Assembly (NCBI RefSeq): GCF_016863195.1
Contig: NZ_BOOK01000008.1
Span: forward strand, 1 to 64,000
Length of the DNA stretch: 64,000 nucleotides
Origin: Paraplanobispora takensis
Lineage (GTDB): Bacteria > Actinomycetota > Actinomycetes > Streptosporangiales > Streptosporangiaceae
Direction of reading: 5' to 3'
Both the position numbers and the translations under genes were made by a program. This document shows, piece by piece, positions 16,383 to 25,216 of the stretch (its first letter is position 1; the number at the start of each line of letters is the position of its first letter). Under the pieces are notes generated by a model, which was not told the origin of the DNA, ran no database searches, and was given only the letters and a program-made list of their open reading frames with translations.

Positions 16383-16874
16383 TCAGCCCGCGGGGCGGCT
16401 CCAGAGCTGCGAGGAGTTGCCGTTGCAGAACCGCAGCTCCACGACCAGGCCGTCCTGCGAGCCCGGTGTGGCGACGCAGTGGCTCGCGGTGCCGGAGATC
16501 CTCGACCCCAGGAGGTTGTTGCCGATGCCGAAGGTCCAGTTCTCGTTGCTGATGTTGGCGCACCCCCACTGGTCGACGCGGGCTCCGTTGTAGGCCCCGT
16601 CGCGGACCTCCATGCAGTAACCGCTGGCCCGGTTCCTCAGGTGCATCTTGTTGCGGGGGAGGTACTCGATCAGCCACTGCTGGGCATGGGTCCCGTTGCA
16701 GGTCTGCTGGATGATCACATCTCCCTCCGCAAGGGTCTTCGGCTGGAGGCACTTGCCGTTCTGGACGCTCACCAGCTTGACGATCTCGCTCTCGGCCTGC
16801 GCCGGCGCCGCCGTCAGCCCGATGCCGGTCGTTACCGCCGCCGCGGACAACAGCGCGATGAGTGACTTCCGCAT
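16383..16874 (-). CDS. Secreted ricin-type beta-trefoil lectin, 163 aa
   Basis: Residues 1-27 are a signal peptide with cut APAQA-ES. The mature protein is a single ricin B-type beta-trefoil of three repeats, marked by QxW-type ends QQWLIEYL, ENWTFGIG and SQLWSRPAG, with paired Cys residues (CLQ...CNG, YCMEV...GCAN, CVAT...CNG) that likely form disulfides. Such domains bind galactose or xylan-type sugars. There is no catalytic module, so it is a free lectin. AAGGAA lies 4 bases before the ATG, and a hairpin follows the gene. Confidence 0.88.
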   Translation of the reverse strand: MRKSLIALLSAAAVTTGIGLTAAPAQAESEIVKLVSVQNGKCLQPKTLAEGDVIIQQTCNGTHAQQWLIEYLPRNKMHLRNRASGYCMEVRDGAYNGARVDQWGCANISNENWTFGIGNNLLGSRISGTASHCVATPGSQDGLVVELRFCNGNSSQLWSRPAG

Positions 16875-17116
16875 GAGGTTCCTTCTCTCAGTGATCGGCG
16901 TTCACGGTGATGGAGCGGTCCATCACCGGCTGCACGCCCTTCCGTGGCTTCTAGATCTGGGCGTTCCAAGCCGTTCCATCACAGAGAAGGCCGCGGATTC
17001 TCACCTCGGCCGGTGATCGACTTCTACGGCGTCAGGCATGGGGGCTCGCGCCGATCCCGGCTGCCTCAACAGCCCACCCGCGGGTGCGGCGGCGGGCGGG
17101 AGGCAGCCGGGGCCGG

Positions 17117-18133
17117 TCAAGCCGCGAAACCGGTCAGCACCCGCTCGGCCTGCTCCATCATCTCCCCGACGATCTCCGCCGCGGGCTTGATGTCGTGGAC
17201 CAGGCCGACGCCCTGCCCCATCAGCCAGGGCATCTCCTCCCAGTCGCCCTCCGTCTCCGGGACCGGCAGCAACAGCCCGAACTTGCGCATGGCCGTCTCC
17301 CGCCCGCCGACGACCGTGGTGCCGACCTGATCGAGGGAGCCGAGATCGGCCGGGATCTCCGCCGGCCGGTCGCCCCACTCGGCCACCACGCGGTTGCGCT
17401 GCAGCCGCATCGGGTTGAACCGCGGAAACTCCGGCCCGAAGATCGAGGTGAGCACGGAGCCGTCGCCCGTGGCGGCGACCAGCCGCCGGTGGTGCTCGGG
17501 ATGCACGCGGGCCTCGCGTGAGGCGACCATCCGGGTGCCGACCCACACCCCGTCCGCCCCCAGGCACAGCGCGGCGGCGACCTGCCGCCCATCCGTGATC
17601 CCGCCCGCGGCCAGGACCATCGCGCGCCCGCCCACGGCGTCCACGACGGCGGGCACGTTCACCATGGTCGGCAGGCCGCCGTAGTTGTGCCCGCCGGCCT
17701 CCCAGCCCTGGGCGATGACGACCTCGGCCCCGTCGTCCACGGCGATCCCGGCCGCGCCGGCGGAGCCGACCTGCTCCCAGACCGACACCCCGGCCTCGCG
17801 CAGCAGCTTCACCTGGTCCGCCGGCGGATGACCCCAGTGGAAGGAGACGATCGGCACGCGCTCGGCCGCGCACACCTCGACCAGCTCCCCGGTGGGGAAG
17901 AAGGTGATGAGGTTGACGTGGAACGGCCTTCCTCCGGTGCGGTCCCCGACCTCGCGGATGACCTCCCGGAGCCGGTCGGGGGACATGAGCGCGGCTCCGA
18001 TCGCGCCGATGCCGCCGGCGTTGGTGACCGCCGCCGCGAACTCGGGCGTCTCAGCCACGAAGGCCATTCCGGCGCAGGCGAACGGGTACGGGTTGGCGTA
18101 CCTGGCGGTGAGTCTGGTGGACAGCACGGACAT
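17117..18133 (-). CDS. Nitronate monooxygenase family protein, 338 aa
   Basis: This is an FMN-dependent TIM-barrel enzyme of the NMO/2-nitropropane dioxygenase family, which oxidises alkyl nitronates; the family overlaps FabK-type enoyl reductases. Visible signatures are AVTNAGGIGAIGAA near the N-terminus, VIAQGWEAGGHNYG with the active-site His, the phosphate-binding VLAAGGITDGRQVAAAL, and GADGVWVGTRMVAS. The start follows GAGAGGA. It begins 12 bases after the stop of the upstream M1 peptidase gene, so the two form an operon; no functional link is known. Confidence 0.88.
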   Translation of the reverse strand: MSVLSTRLTARYANPYPFACAGMAFVAETPEFAAAVTNAGGIGAIGAALMSPDRLREVIREVGDRTGGRPFHVNLITFFPTGELVEVCAAERVPIVSFHWGHPPADQVKLLREAGVSVWEQVGSAGAAGIAVDDGAEVVIAQGWEAGGHNYGGLPTMVNVPAVVDAVGGRAMVLAAGGITDGRQVAAALCLGADGVWVGTRMVASREARVHPEHHRRLVAATGDGSVLTSIFGPEFPRFNPMRLQRNRVVAEWGDRPAEIPADLGSLDQVGTTVVGGRETAMRKFGLLLPVPETEGDWEEMPWLMGQGVGLVHDIKPAAEIVGEMMEQAERVLTGFAA

Positions 18134-18145
18134 GACGGCGTCCTC

Positions 18146-19666
18146 TCAGATGGGGCCGTGCAGCAGTTCGTGGAACCTCTTGTGGCTTTCGTAGGAGGCC
18201 GGAGGCCCTGCCTGGGCCCTGGCGGCCTGGGCCGTCACCGCCGCGGGCGGGTGGGCCGGCTTGCCGGGTTCGAACAGCCACGTCTGGAAGAGCGAGTCGA
18301 GCTGCTTGCCGGAGATCTTCTCCGACAGCGAGATGAACTCGCCGGTGTCCCCGTTGCCGTGCTGCTTGGTCCTGGCCCAGGCCTTGAGGATGGCGAAGAA
18401 GTCCTCGTCGCCGACCTCGCCGCGCAGCGCCTGCAGGGTCATGCCGCCACGCCAGTAGACCGAGGCGTAGAAGAGGAAGGGCGGGGTCGGATCGCCCGGC
18501 ACCCTGACCCAGAACCGGGGGTGGTCGGCCGGGATGTCGTCGTAGATGGCGTTGGCCAGTTCGGCGGCGGTGCCCGTGCCCTCCTTCTCGGACCACAGCC
18601 ACTCGGCGTAGGTGGCGAAACCCTCGTTCAGCCAGATGTCGCGCCACTGTTCGAGCGCGACGCTGTCGCCGAACCACTGGTGGGCGTTCTCGTGCACCAC
18701 GACACTGACGTCGGGTCCGGACTCGAAGAAGATCGAGTCGTAGACGGGGTGCGACTGGGTCTCCAGCGCGAAGCCCACGTTCTCGTTGACGACCGAGCCG
18801 CCCATCGAGGAGAACGGATAGCGGCCGAAGACGCTCGACTCCCAGTCGATGATCTCGGCCGTGCGCTCGACGCTGGCCTTCGCGAACTCCAGGCGCGGGG
18901 AGGTGAGGCTCTTGTCGTAGGCGGTGGTCACCGGCAGGCCGGTGGACGAGCGGGCCCTGTGCACCTCGATGTCGCCGATGTAGAGCGTGGCCAGATACGT
19001 GGCCATGGGCTTGTCCATCAGATAGTGGAAGGTGGTCTTGCCGCGCGAGGTGCGCTGGGAGACGAGAACGCCGTTGCTGATCGCCTGCTTGCCCTCGGGC
19101 ACGGTGACCGTGATGTCGAAGGTGGCCTTGTCGGCCGGGTGGTCGTTGCTCGGATACCACCACCAGGCGATCTCCGGCTCACCCAGCGCGAGCGCCCCGT
19201 CTGCCCGCTTGATCCACGGCCGGACGATGCCGGGCACCTCGACGGAGCCGGGGGTGCCCGCGTAGGTCACCTCGACGACGAACGGCAGGAACCTGGTCAG
19301 GGCCCGGGCCGGAGTGATCTCCAGCTCGTGCGCGCCCGTCCTGGCGAAGGCGGCCGTCCTGCCGTTGACCTTGACCTCCTGCACGTCCAGCAGGAAGTCG
19401 AGGTTGAAGCGGGTCAGCGTCTGCGAGGCGGTGGCCAGCAGAGTCGCCTTACCCTCCAGCCGGTCGGCGCCCGGCTGGTAGCCCAGCTTCAGGTTGTAGT
19501 GCTTGACGTCGTAGCCCCCGTTTCCGTAGTCGGGGAAGTAGACGTCTCCGATGCCGGGCGCGCCCGGGCCGCGGTCGGCGGCGGAGACGGGGGCGGACAG
19601 CGGTACGGCGAGTGTCAGGGATAGGGCGGCCGCCACGGCCGCACGCCTGATCGAGCGCGGGAACAT
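18146..19666 (-). CDS. Secreted M1-family zinc metallopeptidase, 506 aa
   Basis: A signal peptide covers residues 1-30 (Arg-rich start, ALSLTLAVPLSAPVSA). The N-terminal beta-saddle domain is followed by the gluzincin core: zinc motif HENAH in VVVHENAHQWFGDSV and the third ligand Glu in LNEGFATYAEWLW. The exopeptidase-type GGSVVNENVGFALE stands where GxMEN occurs in other M1 enzymes (Gly-Phe-Ala here), a shift also seen in other secreted actinomycete members. At 506 residues it lacks the large C-terminal ERAP-like domain, like many secreted actinomycete M1 enzymes. It heads an operon with the NMO gene. Confidence 0.88.
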   Translation of the reverse strand: MFPRSIRRAAVAAALSLTLAVPLSAPVSAADRGPGAPGIGDVYFPDYGNGGYDVKHYNLKLGYQPGADRLEGKATLLATASQTLTRFNLDFLLDVQEVKVNGRTAAFARTGAHELEITPARALTRFLPFVVEVTYAGTPGSVEVPGIVRPWIKRADGALALGEPEIAWWWYPSNDHPADKATFDITVTVPEGKQAISNGVLVSQRTSRGKTTFHYLMDKPMATYLATLYIGDIEVHRARSSTGLPVTTAYDKSLTSPRLEFAKASVERTAEIIDWESSVFGRYPFSSMGGSVVNENVGFALETQSHPVYDSIFFESGPDVSVVVHENAHQWFGDSVALEQWRDIWLNEGFATYAEWLWSEKEGTGTAAELANAIYDDIPADHPRFWVRVPGDPTPPFLFYASVYWRGGMTLQALRGEVGDEDFFAILKAWARTKQHGNGDTGEFISLSEKISGKQLDSLFQTWLFEPGKPAHPPAAVTAQAARAQAGPPASYESHKRFHELLHGPI

Positions 19667-19830
19667 GTCCCTCCTCGGGGGAGATCCGGTGCTCGCGAAG
19701 CTACGTCAACCGCAGCCAAAAGGCAGGGCACTTGACCGGAACCGGTCATCCCCGCGGTCAGGCGCAACGGCGGGCCGATCAGCGCGGAGACCGAGGCCGC
19801 TGTCACGACTGCGCATGATCTTGTATTGAT

Positions 19831-19862
19831 CTAGTCTCAGTCTAGACAGACTAGACAGGAGG
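19831..19862 (+). promoter_or_regulatory. Operator and ribosome site of the toxin-antitoxin operon
   Basis: ctagtct (19831-19837) and agactag (19848-19854) are inverted arms around the smaller palindrome gtctagac, immediately followed by AGGAGG (19857-19862) and ATG 19867. Overlapping palindromes at the start of a Phd/PIN operon fit autorepression by the antitoxin complex. Confidence 0.7.
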
Positions 19863-19866
19863 CTAT

Positions 19867-20118
19867 ATGGGTGGCTGGCAGGTTCAGGAGGCGAAGCAGC
19901 GCTTCAGCGAGGTCGTACGGCGAGCGGTGAGCGAAGGCCCTCAGGTGGTCACCCGGCACGGGGAAGAGGTGGCCGTGGTCATCGACATCGCCGAGTACCG
20001 CCGCCTCAAGGGGGAGACTCCCGACTTCGGGCAGTTCCTCCTGGAAGACCCCGACTGGAACGACGACATCGAGTTTCCCCGGAGCCGGGACCTGCCCCGA
20101 GAGGTGGACTTCGACTGA
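19867..20118 (+). CDS. Phd/YefM-type antitoxin, 83 aa
   Basis: The first 50 residues form a Phd/YefM fold: WQVQEAKQRFSEVVRRAVSE, then PQVVTRHGEEVAVVI and DIAEYRRLKG. The acidic C-terminal tail (LEDPDWNDDIEFPRS) is the flexible toxin-binding part. It is expected to bind the operator just upstream and to neutralise the PIN toxin whose start overlaps its stop. Confidence 0.9.
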   Translation: MGGWQVQEAKQRFSEVVRRAVSEGPQVVTRHGEEVAVVIDIAEYRRLKGETPDFGQFLLEDPDWNDDIEFPRSRDLPREVDFD

Positions 20119-20540
20119 TGGGCGTCGGCTACCTGCTCGATACCAACGTGGTCTCCGAAGTGCGCAAGAGAAACGGGAGCCCGCACGTCCGGGACTGGAT
20201 CGGCGGGTCTCACGGGCCCACGCTCTACCTCAGCGCCCTGACGGTCGGGGAGATCCGCTGCGGAGCCGAGCTCCGCAGACGCAAGGATCCGGCCCAGGCG
20301 ACCCTCCTGGAACGCTGGCTGCACACCCTCCACCGGCAGTTCGGTGATCGCATCGTCCCTGTCACTCCGGAGGTCGCGGAGGAATGGGGGCGGATGAACG
20401 CCGTCCGCCCGCTTCCGACGATGGACGGGTTGATCGCGGCGACGGCCAGGGTGCACGGATGGACCTTGGTGAGCCGTAACGTGAAGGACTTCTCGGGAAC
20501 AGACGTGTCCGTGGTCGATCCCTTCGAGCCGCTCAACTGA
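20118..20540 (+). CDS. PIN-domain ribonuclease toxin (VapC/FitB type), 140 aa
   Basis: The PIN-domain acidic residues are present: Asp in YLLDTNVVSEVRK, Glu in ALTVGEIRCGAELR, and Asp residues in LPTMDGLIAATARVHGW and VSRNVKDFSG. Such toxins cleave tRNA or rRNA. The ATG overlaps the antitoxin stop as ATGA, giving translational coupling. The pairing of a Phd-type antitoxin with a PIN toxin is of the FitAB/VapBC kind. Confidence 0.92.
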   Translation: MGVGYLLDTNVVSEVRKRNGSPHVRDWIGGSHGPTLYLSALTVGEIRCGAELRRRKDPAQATLLERWLHTLHRQFGDRIVPVTPEVAEEWGRMNAVRPLPTMDGLIAATARVHGWTLVSRNVKDFSGTDVSVVDPFEPLN

Positions 20541-20551
20541 CCGGACAGGCG

Positions 20552-21937
20552 TCATCCGCGGGTGTAGCGGTGTTTGGCGCCGGGTGGGAAGCAGTCGGGG
20601 TCGCCGGTCTCGCGCAGGCGGATGTCGGGGGTCTGGCGGTGTTGCGGGACGTAGGCGGCGAACTCGCTGTTGAGGCGGAGCAGATGGGTCAGGATCGACT
20701 CGCCGGCGGCTTGGGCGATCTTGTCGGAGGGGGTCACACCGGGGGCGAGTTCGACGGTGACGGTCAGGCGGCGGTCGCGGTGCTCGTCCTCGACGGCCTC
20801 CAGGACGAACTTGCCGGTCACCAGGGAACTGACCTCCGGCTGCTCCAGGCCGATTGAGACGTTCTCCGGGTAGACGTTGGCGCCGTAGTAGGACACCGTG
20901 AAGTGGCTGCGGCCGAAGACGTGGGCGAAGGGGTGCCGCGGGCCGGTGGCGGCGGGGCGGAAGCCGTGCTCGCCGAGGAAGGCGAGCATGCGGTCGTACG
21001 GCGTCAGGCCGCCCTCGTCGGCGATGTGATAGCGGATCAGCGGGACGCCGTTGTCGCCGGAGAACAGCAGGGTGCCCTCGTGCTCCTCGAAGAAGCGGAC
21101 GGCGGGGTCGTACTGGACGAGGGTGGGCAGACGGGAGGAGCCGAACAGCCGCCCGGCGACCTCGGGGCGGGCGGACAGGAAGCGCCGGATCTCGACGGAC
21201 AGCGGGGTCTCGTTGCCCAGCACGCCCGCGTCGGCGGTGCCGTACAGCGAGGCGGTGTCGCGGACCGGGTCGGTCATGCCGGCGCGTTCGGCGACCAGGG
21301 TGCGCCACTCCTCGCTGAACACCTCTCCGGCGGTGACGAGCTTGACGCAATAGTCGGCCCACGGGACGCCCCGGGCGGTCCCGGCGTCGATCACGTCCTT
21401 GAGGAACGGCGGATAGCCGAGCAGGACGACCTGGTCGAAGTGCGGGGCCAGCTCGGGGACGACCCGCAGGATCTCGCGGCGGTCGCTGCCGGGGGCGACC
21501 ACGGTGATCGGATAGCCGCGGTCGGCCAGGTGACGGCAGCAGGCGGTGGTGAACAGCCCACCCACCCAGGTGCCGAGGGCGAAGCAGACCACGGCGAGGG
21601 TACGGCGGCCGCGGGCGTCGAAGGCGTCCCGGAAGACCTCCTCGAAGCGCTCGGCGATCACCTGCTCGTCGGCCGTGGAGCGGGCCCAGAACGTCGGCGT
21701 CCCCGTCGACCCGGACGACACCGCGATCATGTCCCCGATCGTGCCGTCGCGGCAGAGGTCGGGCAGGGGATGACGGCGGACGTAGTTGTCCTTGGTGGTC
21801 AGCGGCAATCCCGCAAAATCCTGATATGTCCGGACGCGTTCCGGGTCGACGCCGTGCTCGGAGAGGAACACGCGATAGGCGGGCACCGAGGCCGCCACCC
21901 GGTGGAACAGCTCGACCACGCCGTCATGAGGATTCAC
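20552..21937 (-). CDS. PaaK/CapK-like adenylate-forming enzyme, 461 aa
   Basis: The protein belongs to the phenylacetate-CoA ligase branch of the adenylate-forming superfamily. The ATP loop is IAVSSGSTGTPTFW, followed by SLYGTADAGVLGNE (A5-like) and the C-terminal FGRSHFTVSYYGANVYPENV, with the lid domain after it. GTG 21937 is selected because the family N-terminus begins there; the frame stays open to a GTG at 22030. It would activate a carboxylate as acyl-AMP; the substrate is unknown. It is transcribed divergently from the DUF5995 gene and ends 12 bases from the toxin gene stop. Confidence 0.75.
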   Translation of the reverse strand: MNPHDGVVELFHRVAASVPAYRVFLSEHGVDPERVRTYQDFAGLPLTTKDNYVRRHPLPDLCRDGTIGDMIAVSSGSTGTPTFWARSTADEQVIAERFEEVFRDAFDARGRRTLAVVCFALGTWVGGLFTTACCRHLADRGYPITVVAPGSDRREILRVVPELAPHFDQVVLLGYPPFLKDVIDAGTARGVPWADYCVKLVTAGEVFSEEWRTLVAERAGMTDPVRDTASLYGTADAGVLGNETPLSVEIRRFLSARPEVAGRLFGSSRLPTLVQYDPAVRFFEEHEGTLLFSGDNGVPLIRYHIADEGGLTPYDRMLAFLGEHGFRPAATGPRHPFAHVFGRSHFTVSYYGANVYPENVSIGLEQPEVSSLVTGKFVLEAVEDEHRDRRLTVTVELAPGVTPSDKIAQAAGESILTHLLRLNSEFAAYVPQHRQTPDIRLRETGDPDCFPPGAKHRYTRG

Positions 21938-22056
21938 CAGCCGACTGTACGGCCCGGCCCTCGCGCCCGGCCAGGACCCGCTCCGCGTATTTCTACCGTC
22001 GCCGAACGCGTACGGCGACACAGCGGACACGCCCCGCGTTGACCAGGATTTCCGGC

Positions 22057-22878
22057 ATGTCTCTTCTGATGAGAACCCTCGTTCACAACCGGATACCGGC
22101 CTCCCCCGAGGAGGCCCTGACGGCCCTGCGGGAGGTGTCGGACACGCTGCGCCGGGAGGGCGACGCCCGGGCGATCTTCCCGGACGTCTACGCGGTGATC
22201 ACCGAAGGGGTGGTCGACGGCATGGCGGCCGGCCTGTTCAGGCATCCGGAGTTCATCTCCCGGCTGGCCGGCCGGTTCGCCGCCCGCTATCTGCAGACGC
22301 TCTCCTGGTCGCTGTCCGGCGCCCCGCAGGACTGCGCCGCCTGGTCCGTCGCCTACGCGCAGGTGGGCAGGCCCGGTGTGGCCGCGCTCCAGCACGCCGG
22401 ACTGGGCATCAGCGCCCACATCAACTTCGACCTCGCCCTCGGCATCGCCGAGGTCATCGGCGAGCTGGCCCCCGGCCGCGACCCGGGGCCGATGAGCGTC
22501 TTCAAGCACGACCACGACGCGGTGAACCGGATCCTGGAGGCCGCCATGCCCGTGGTGATGCGGCTGCTCGCCGAGCGGTACGGATGCCCGGTGGCCCCGC
22601 TGTTCACCGGACCCCTGGGCGGGCCGGCCGGGCGGCAGTCGCTGGCGGTGATCTCCCAGTGGCGGGAACTGGTCTGGCGCAACGCGCTGGACCTGCTGGA
22701 GGCCGGAGGTTCCGAGAGGAGAAGGCGCGCCGTCATCGAGCGGATGGACCTCAACTCCCGGGCCGTCGCCCTGCTCATCACGGGCCCGCCCCTGGTGGGA
22801 CCGGTCCTGTCCCTCATCCGCCGCATCCCCGGGACGCGCCTGCCGGGGATGCGTGTCCTTGCCACGTCTGCGGCCTGA
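22057..22878 (+). CDS. DUF5995 family protein, 273 aa
   Basis: This helical protein matches the DUF5995 family: residues 60-75 VITEGVVDGMAAGLF, then FAARYLQTLSWSL, HAGLGISAHINFDLALGIAE and FKHDHDAVNRILE. The conserved His/Asp pairs (HINFDLA, HDHDAVN) could hold a metal; this is inference, as no function is established. AGGA lies 8 bases upstream of ATG 22057. Its promoter region is shared with the divergent PaaK-like gene. Confidence 0.75.
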   Translation: MSLLMRTLVHNRIPASPEEALTALREVSDTLRREGDARAIFPDVYAVITEGVVDGMAAGLFRHPEFISRLAGRFAARYLQTLSWSLSGAPQDCAAWSVAYAQVGRPGVAALQHAGLGISAHINFDLALGIAEVIGELAPGRDPGPMSVFKHDHDAVNRILEAAMPVVMRLLAERYGCPVAPLFTGPLGGPAGRQSLAVISQWRELVWRNALDLLEAGGSERRRRAVIERMDLNSRAVALLITGPPLVGPVLSLIRRIPGTRLPGMRVLATSAA

Positions 22879-23044
22879 GCACCGTCCTCCCCGGCGTATC
22901 GCGAGCTGCGTATGATCACCGTGACGGTCCGCCGGTTGCCGCCCCGGCCCGTGACCGACGACTTGAGCGTGGCGCCGGTCTCGCCCTACGGCAGCCGGAA
23001 CAGCCTCGGCGCGCGGTGACCCGCAGCCGATAGCCTGCGCCGAT

Positions 23045-25195
23045 ATGGGCGATATGGAAGACGACGTCCGGCGGTGGTTGCGGCGTGCCGGCACGGAGGA
23101 CCCCGATGCCCGGCGGTGGTTGCTGCACGTCGACGAAGCCCGCCACTCCTGGGGTGTCCTGCCCCCCTGCCCGGATCCGGGAGACGACACGTGGCGGGTC
23201 CTGTGGTCGGCCGGCCTGCTGGGGCACGAGCAGTTCCGCCCTTCCTGGGACAACCAGCAGGACGGGGCGATCAGCGTGGCCGTGAGCGGGAACCTGGCCG
23301 TCACCGGTGGCGACAGCGGCGTCCTGCGCGTGTGGGACCTGCGTACGGCACGGCTGCTGCGTGAGATCCGGATCGGGTACGAACGGCTGAACGCCGTGGC
23401 GATCGCCGGCACGCTGGCTCTCGTCTCGGACCACGTCTGGAGGGTCCTGGCGTGGGATGTGACCGGTGCCGGCGGGCCGCGCGCGCTGGACGGCCACAAG
23501 GTCGGCGAGGCCCGGGCACTCGCCGTGGTCGGGGCCGGATCGCGATCGCTGGCCCTGGCCGCCTGCGGATCCGACCTCAGGGTCCGTGACGTGCGCACCG
23601 GAAAGGCCCTGCACGGCGTGCTGTTCCGCGGGCACGCGGGCCGGATCAACGCCGTGGCCACGATCGGGCTGCGCGGGCGCGCCATGGCGGTCACCTGCGG
23701 TGACGACGGGACGGTGCAGATGTGCGACCCCCGCACCGGCGAGCGCCACGGCGATCCCCTGACCGGTCACGACGGGCCGGTGCTCGGGGTGGCCACCGCC
23801 CGTCTCGGCGGGCGCCCCGTCGCCGTCTCCTGCGGGCAGGACGGCACGCTGCGGATCTGGGACCTGCTCACCGGCGAGCAGTACGGCCGGACCGTCGCCG
23901 TCCGGGCGGCCTCGGTGGCGACCGCCGTACTCGACGGCAGGCCGGTCGCGGTGACCGGCGGCGCCCGGACCCGGGTGTGGGACCTGCGCACGGGACGGGA
24001 GCGGGGCAGGCCGCTCGGCGAGGCCGGCGCGGGCGTCGCCGCCAGCGGCCACACGGCTGTGACCTGCGGTTCCGACGGGGTCGCCCGCCTCTGGGATCTG
24101 CGTACACGGCGGAGCACGCCTCTGGTGGCCGCCTCCCGGGTGGGCGCCGTCGCCCTCGGCGACTTCGGCGGATGGCCGGTGGTGGTCCACGCCTACGAGG
24201 AGGCACGCTGGCTGTCGGTCGCCGACCTCGGCGACGGCGGCCGGCACGGCCACGAGGGAGGCCGCTGGACCCGTGATCCGGCCGGGGGCGATGAGCGCCG
24301 TTCCCGCGGACAGCGCCGGGATTACGACATACCCGGCCGCATCGACGCCCTGGCGACCGCGACGGTCGGCGGCCGCTGCGTTCTCCTCGTCGCCAGTGGC
24401 GGCGACGGCCTGGTCCGGCGGTGGGATCTGGAGAGCGGAGAGCGCGACGGGGAACCGCTGGCCGTCCACACCGGCGTCGTGCACGCGATCGCCACGGCGG
24501 GGCCGATCGCCGTCATCGGAGGCGAGGACGGCGTGGTCGGCATCTGGGACCTGCGCACGGGCAGCTCCCGGGCCCTGCCGACCCCCGCCGCGGTCAACGC
24601 GATCGCCGTCACCGGCCGCACCGTGCTGACCGGCGGCGCCGGCGAGGTGACCCACCTGTGGGACCTGCGCACCGGAGAGCCGCGGGGGAGCCTTCCCACC
24701 GGTCAGGTCCACGCGATCGCGGCCGAGGGCGACCGCGTCCTGGTCGGGGGAGCCGGCCTGACCCTGTGGAATCTGCGCGGCGACCGCCTTCCCGGGGACC
24801 GGCGTGGCGACCGTCTCACGAGGAGCCCGCGTGACGACCGCCTGCCGGGACTCCGGGGTCGTCCCGGACCGTCCGGCGGCCGCTCCGGCGGCCGCTCCGG
24901 TGGCCGGTCCGCCTCCGCCGTATCCCTCGGCGGGCACCCGGACGGCGTCACGGCGGTGGCCGTCCGCGGGCACCGGGCGGTCTCCTCGGGCTGGGACCGT
25001 ACCCTCAGGACCTGGGACCTGCGCACCGGCGAGCAGACCGGCCCGCCGGCGCACTTCCCCTGGCCGGTCTCCGCCCTGGCCTGGCACCCGGGCGGACGGC
25101 TGGTGGCCGGGTTCTCATGGGAGGTCGTCGTCCTCGACGAGACGGGGCGCCGGTCGTACGGCGAGACGTCCGTGCCGTACGGCCGGGCGCACTGA
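23045..25195 (+). CDS. WD40 repeat protein, 716 aa
   Basis: After an 80-residue N-terminal part, about a dozen WD40 blades follow, each ending in forms such as LRVWDLRTAR, LRIWDLLTGE, TRVWDLRTGR and LRTWDLRTGE. They would form one or two beta-propellers used as scaffolds. Between late blades, near residues 610-625, a low-complexity insert GGRSGGRSGGRS breaks the pattern. There is no kinase, peptidase or transmembrane segment attached. The likely start is ATG 23045 (ATG 23054 is an alternative). Binding partners are unknown. Confidence 0.88.
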   Translation: MGDMEDDVRRWLRRAGTEDPDARRWLLHVDEARHSWGVLPPCPDPGDDTWRVLWSAGLLGHEQFRPSWDNQQDGAISVAVSGNLAVTGGDSGVLRVWDLRTARLLREIRIGYERLNAVAIAGTLALVSDHVWRVLAWDVTGAGGPRALDGHKVGEARALAVVGAGSRSLALAACGSDLRVRDVRTGKALHGVLFRGHAGRINAVATIGLRGRAMAVTCGDDGTVQMCDPRTGERHGDPLTGHDGPVLGVATARLGGRPVAVSCGQDGTLRIWDLLTGEQYGRTVAVRAASVATAVLDGRPVAVTGGARTRVWDLRTGRERGRPLGEAGAGVAASGHTAVTCGSDGVARLWDLRTRRSTPLVAASRVGAVALGDFGGWPVVVHAYEEARWLSVADLGDGGRHGHEGGRWTRDPAGGDERRSRGQRRDYDIPGRIDALATATVGGRCVLLVASGGDGLVRRWDLESGERDGEPLAVHTGVVHAIATAGPIAVIGGEDGVVGIWDLRTGSSRALPTPAAVNAIAVTGRTVLTGGAGEVTHLWDLRTGEPRGSLPTGQVHAIAAEGDRVLVGGAGLTLWNLRGDRLPGDRRGDRLTRSPRDDRLPGLRGRPGPSGGRSGGRSGGRSASAVSLGGHPDGVTAVAVRGHRAVSSGWDRTLRTWDLRTGEQTGPPAHFPWPVSALAWHPGGRLVAGFSWEVVVLDETGRRSYGETSVPYGRAH

Positions 25196-25216
25196 CCCCG
25201 CGACGGCCGTGCCGCG

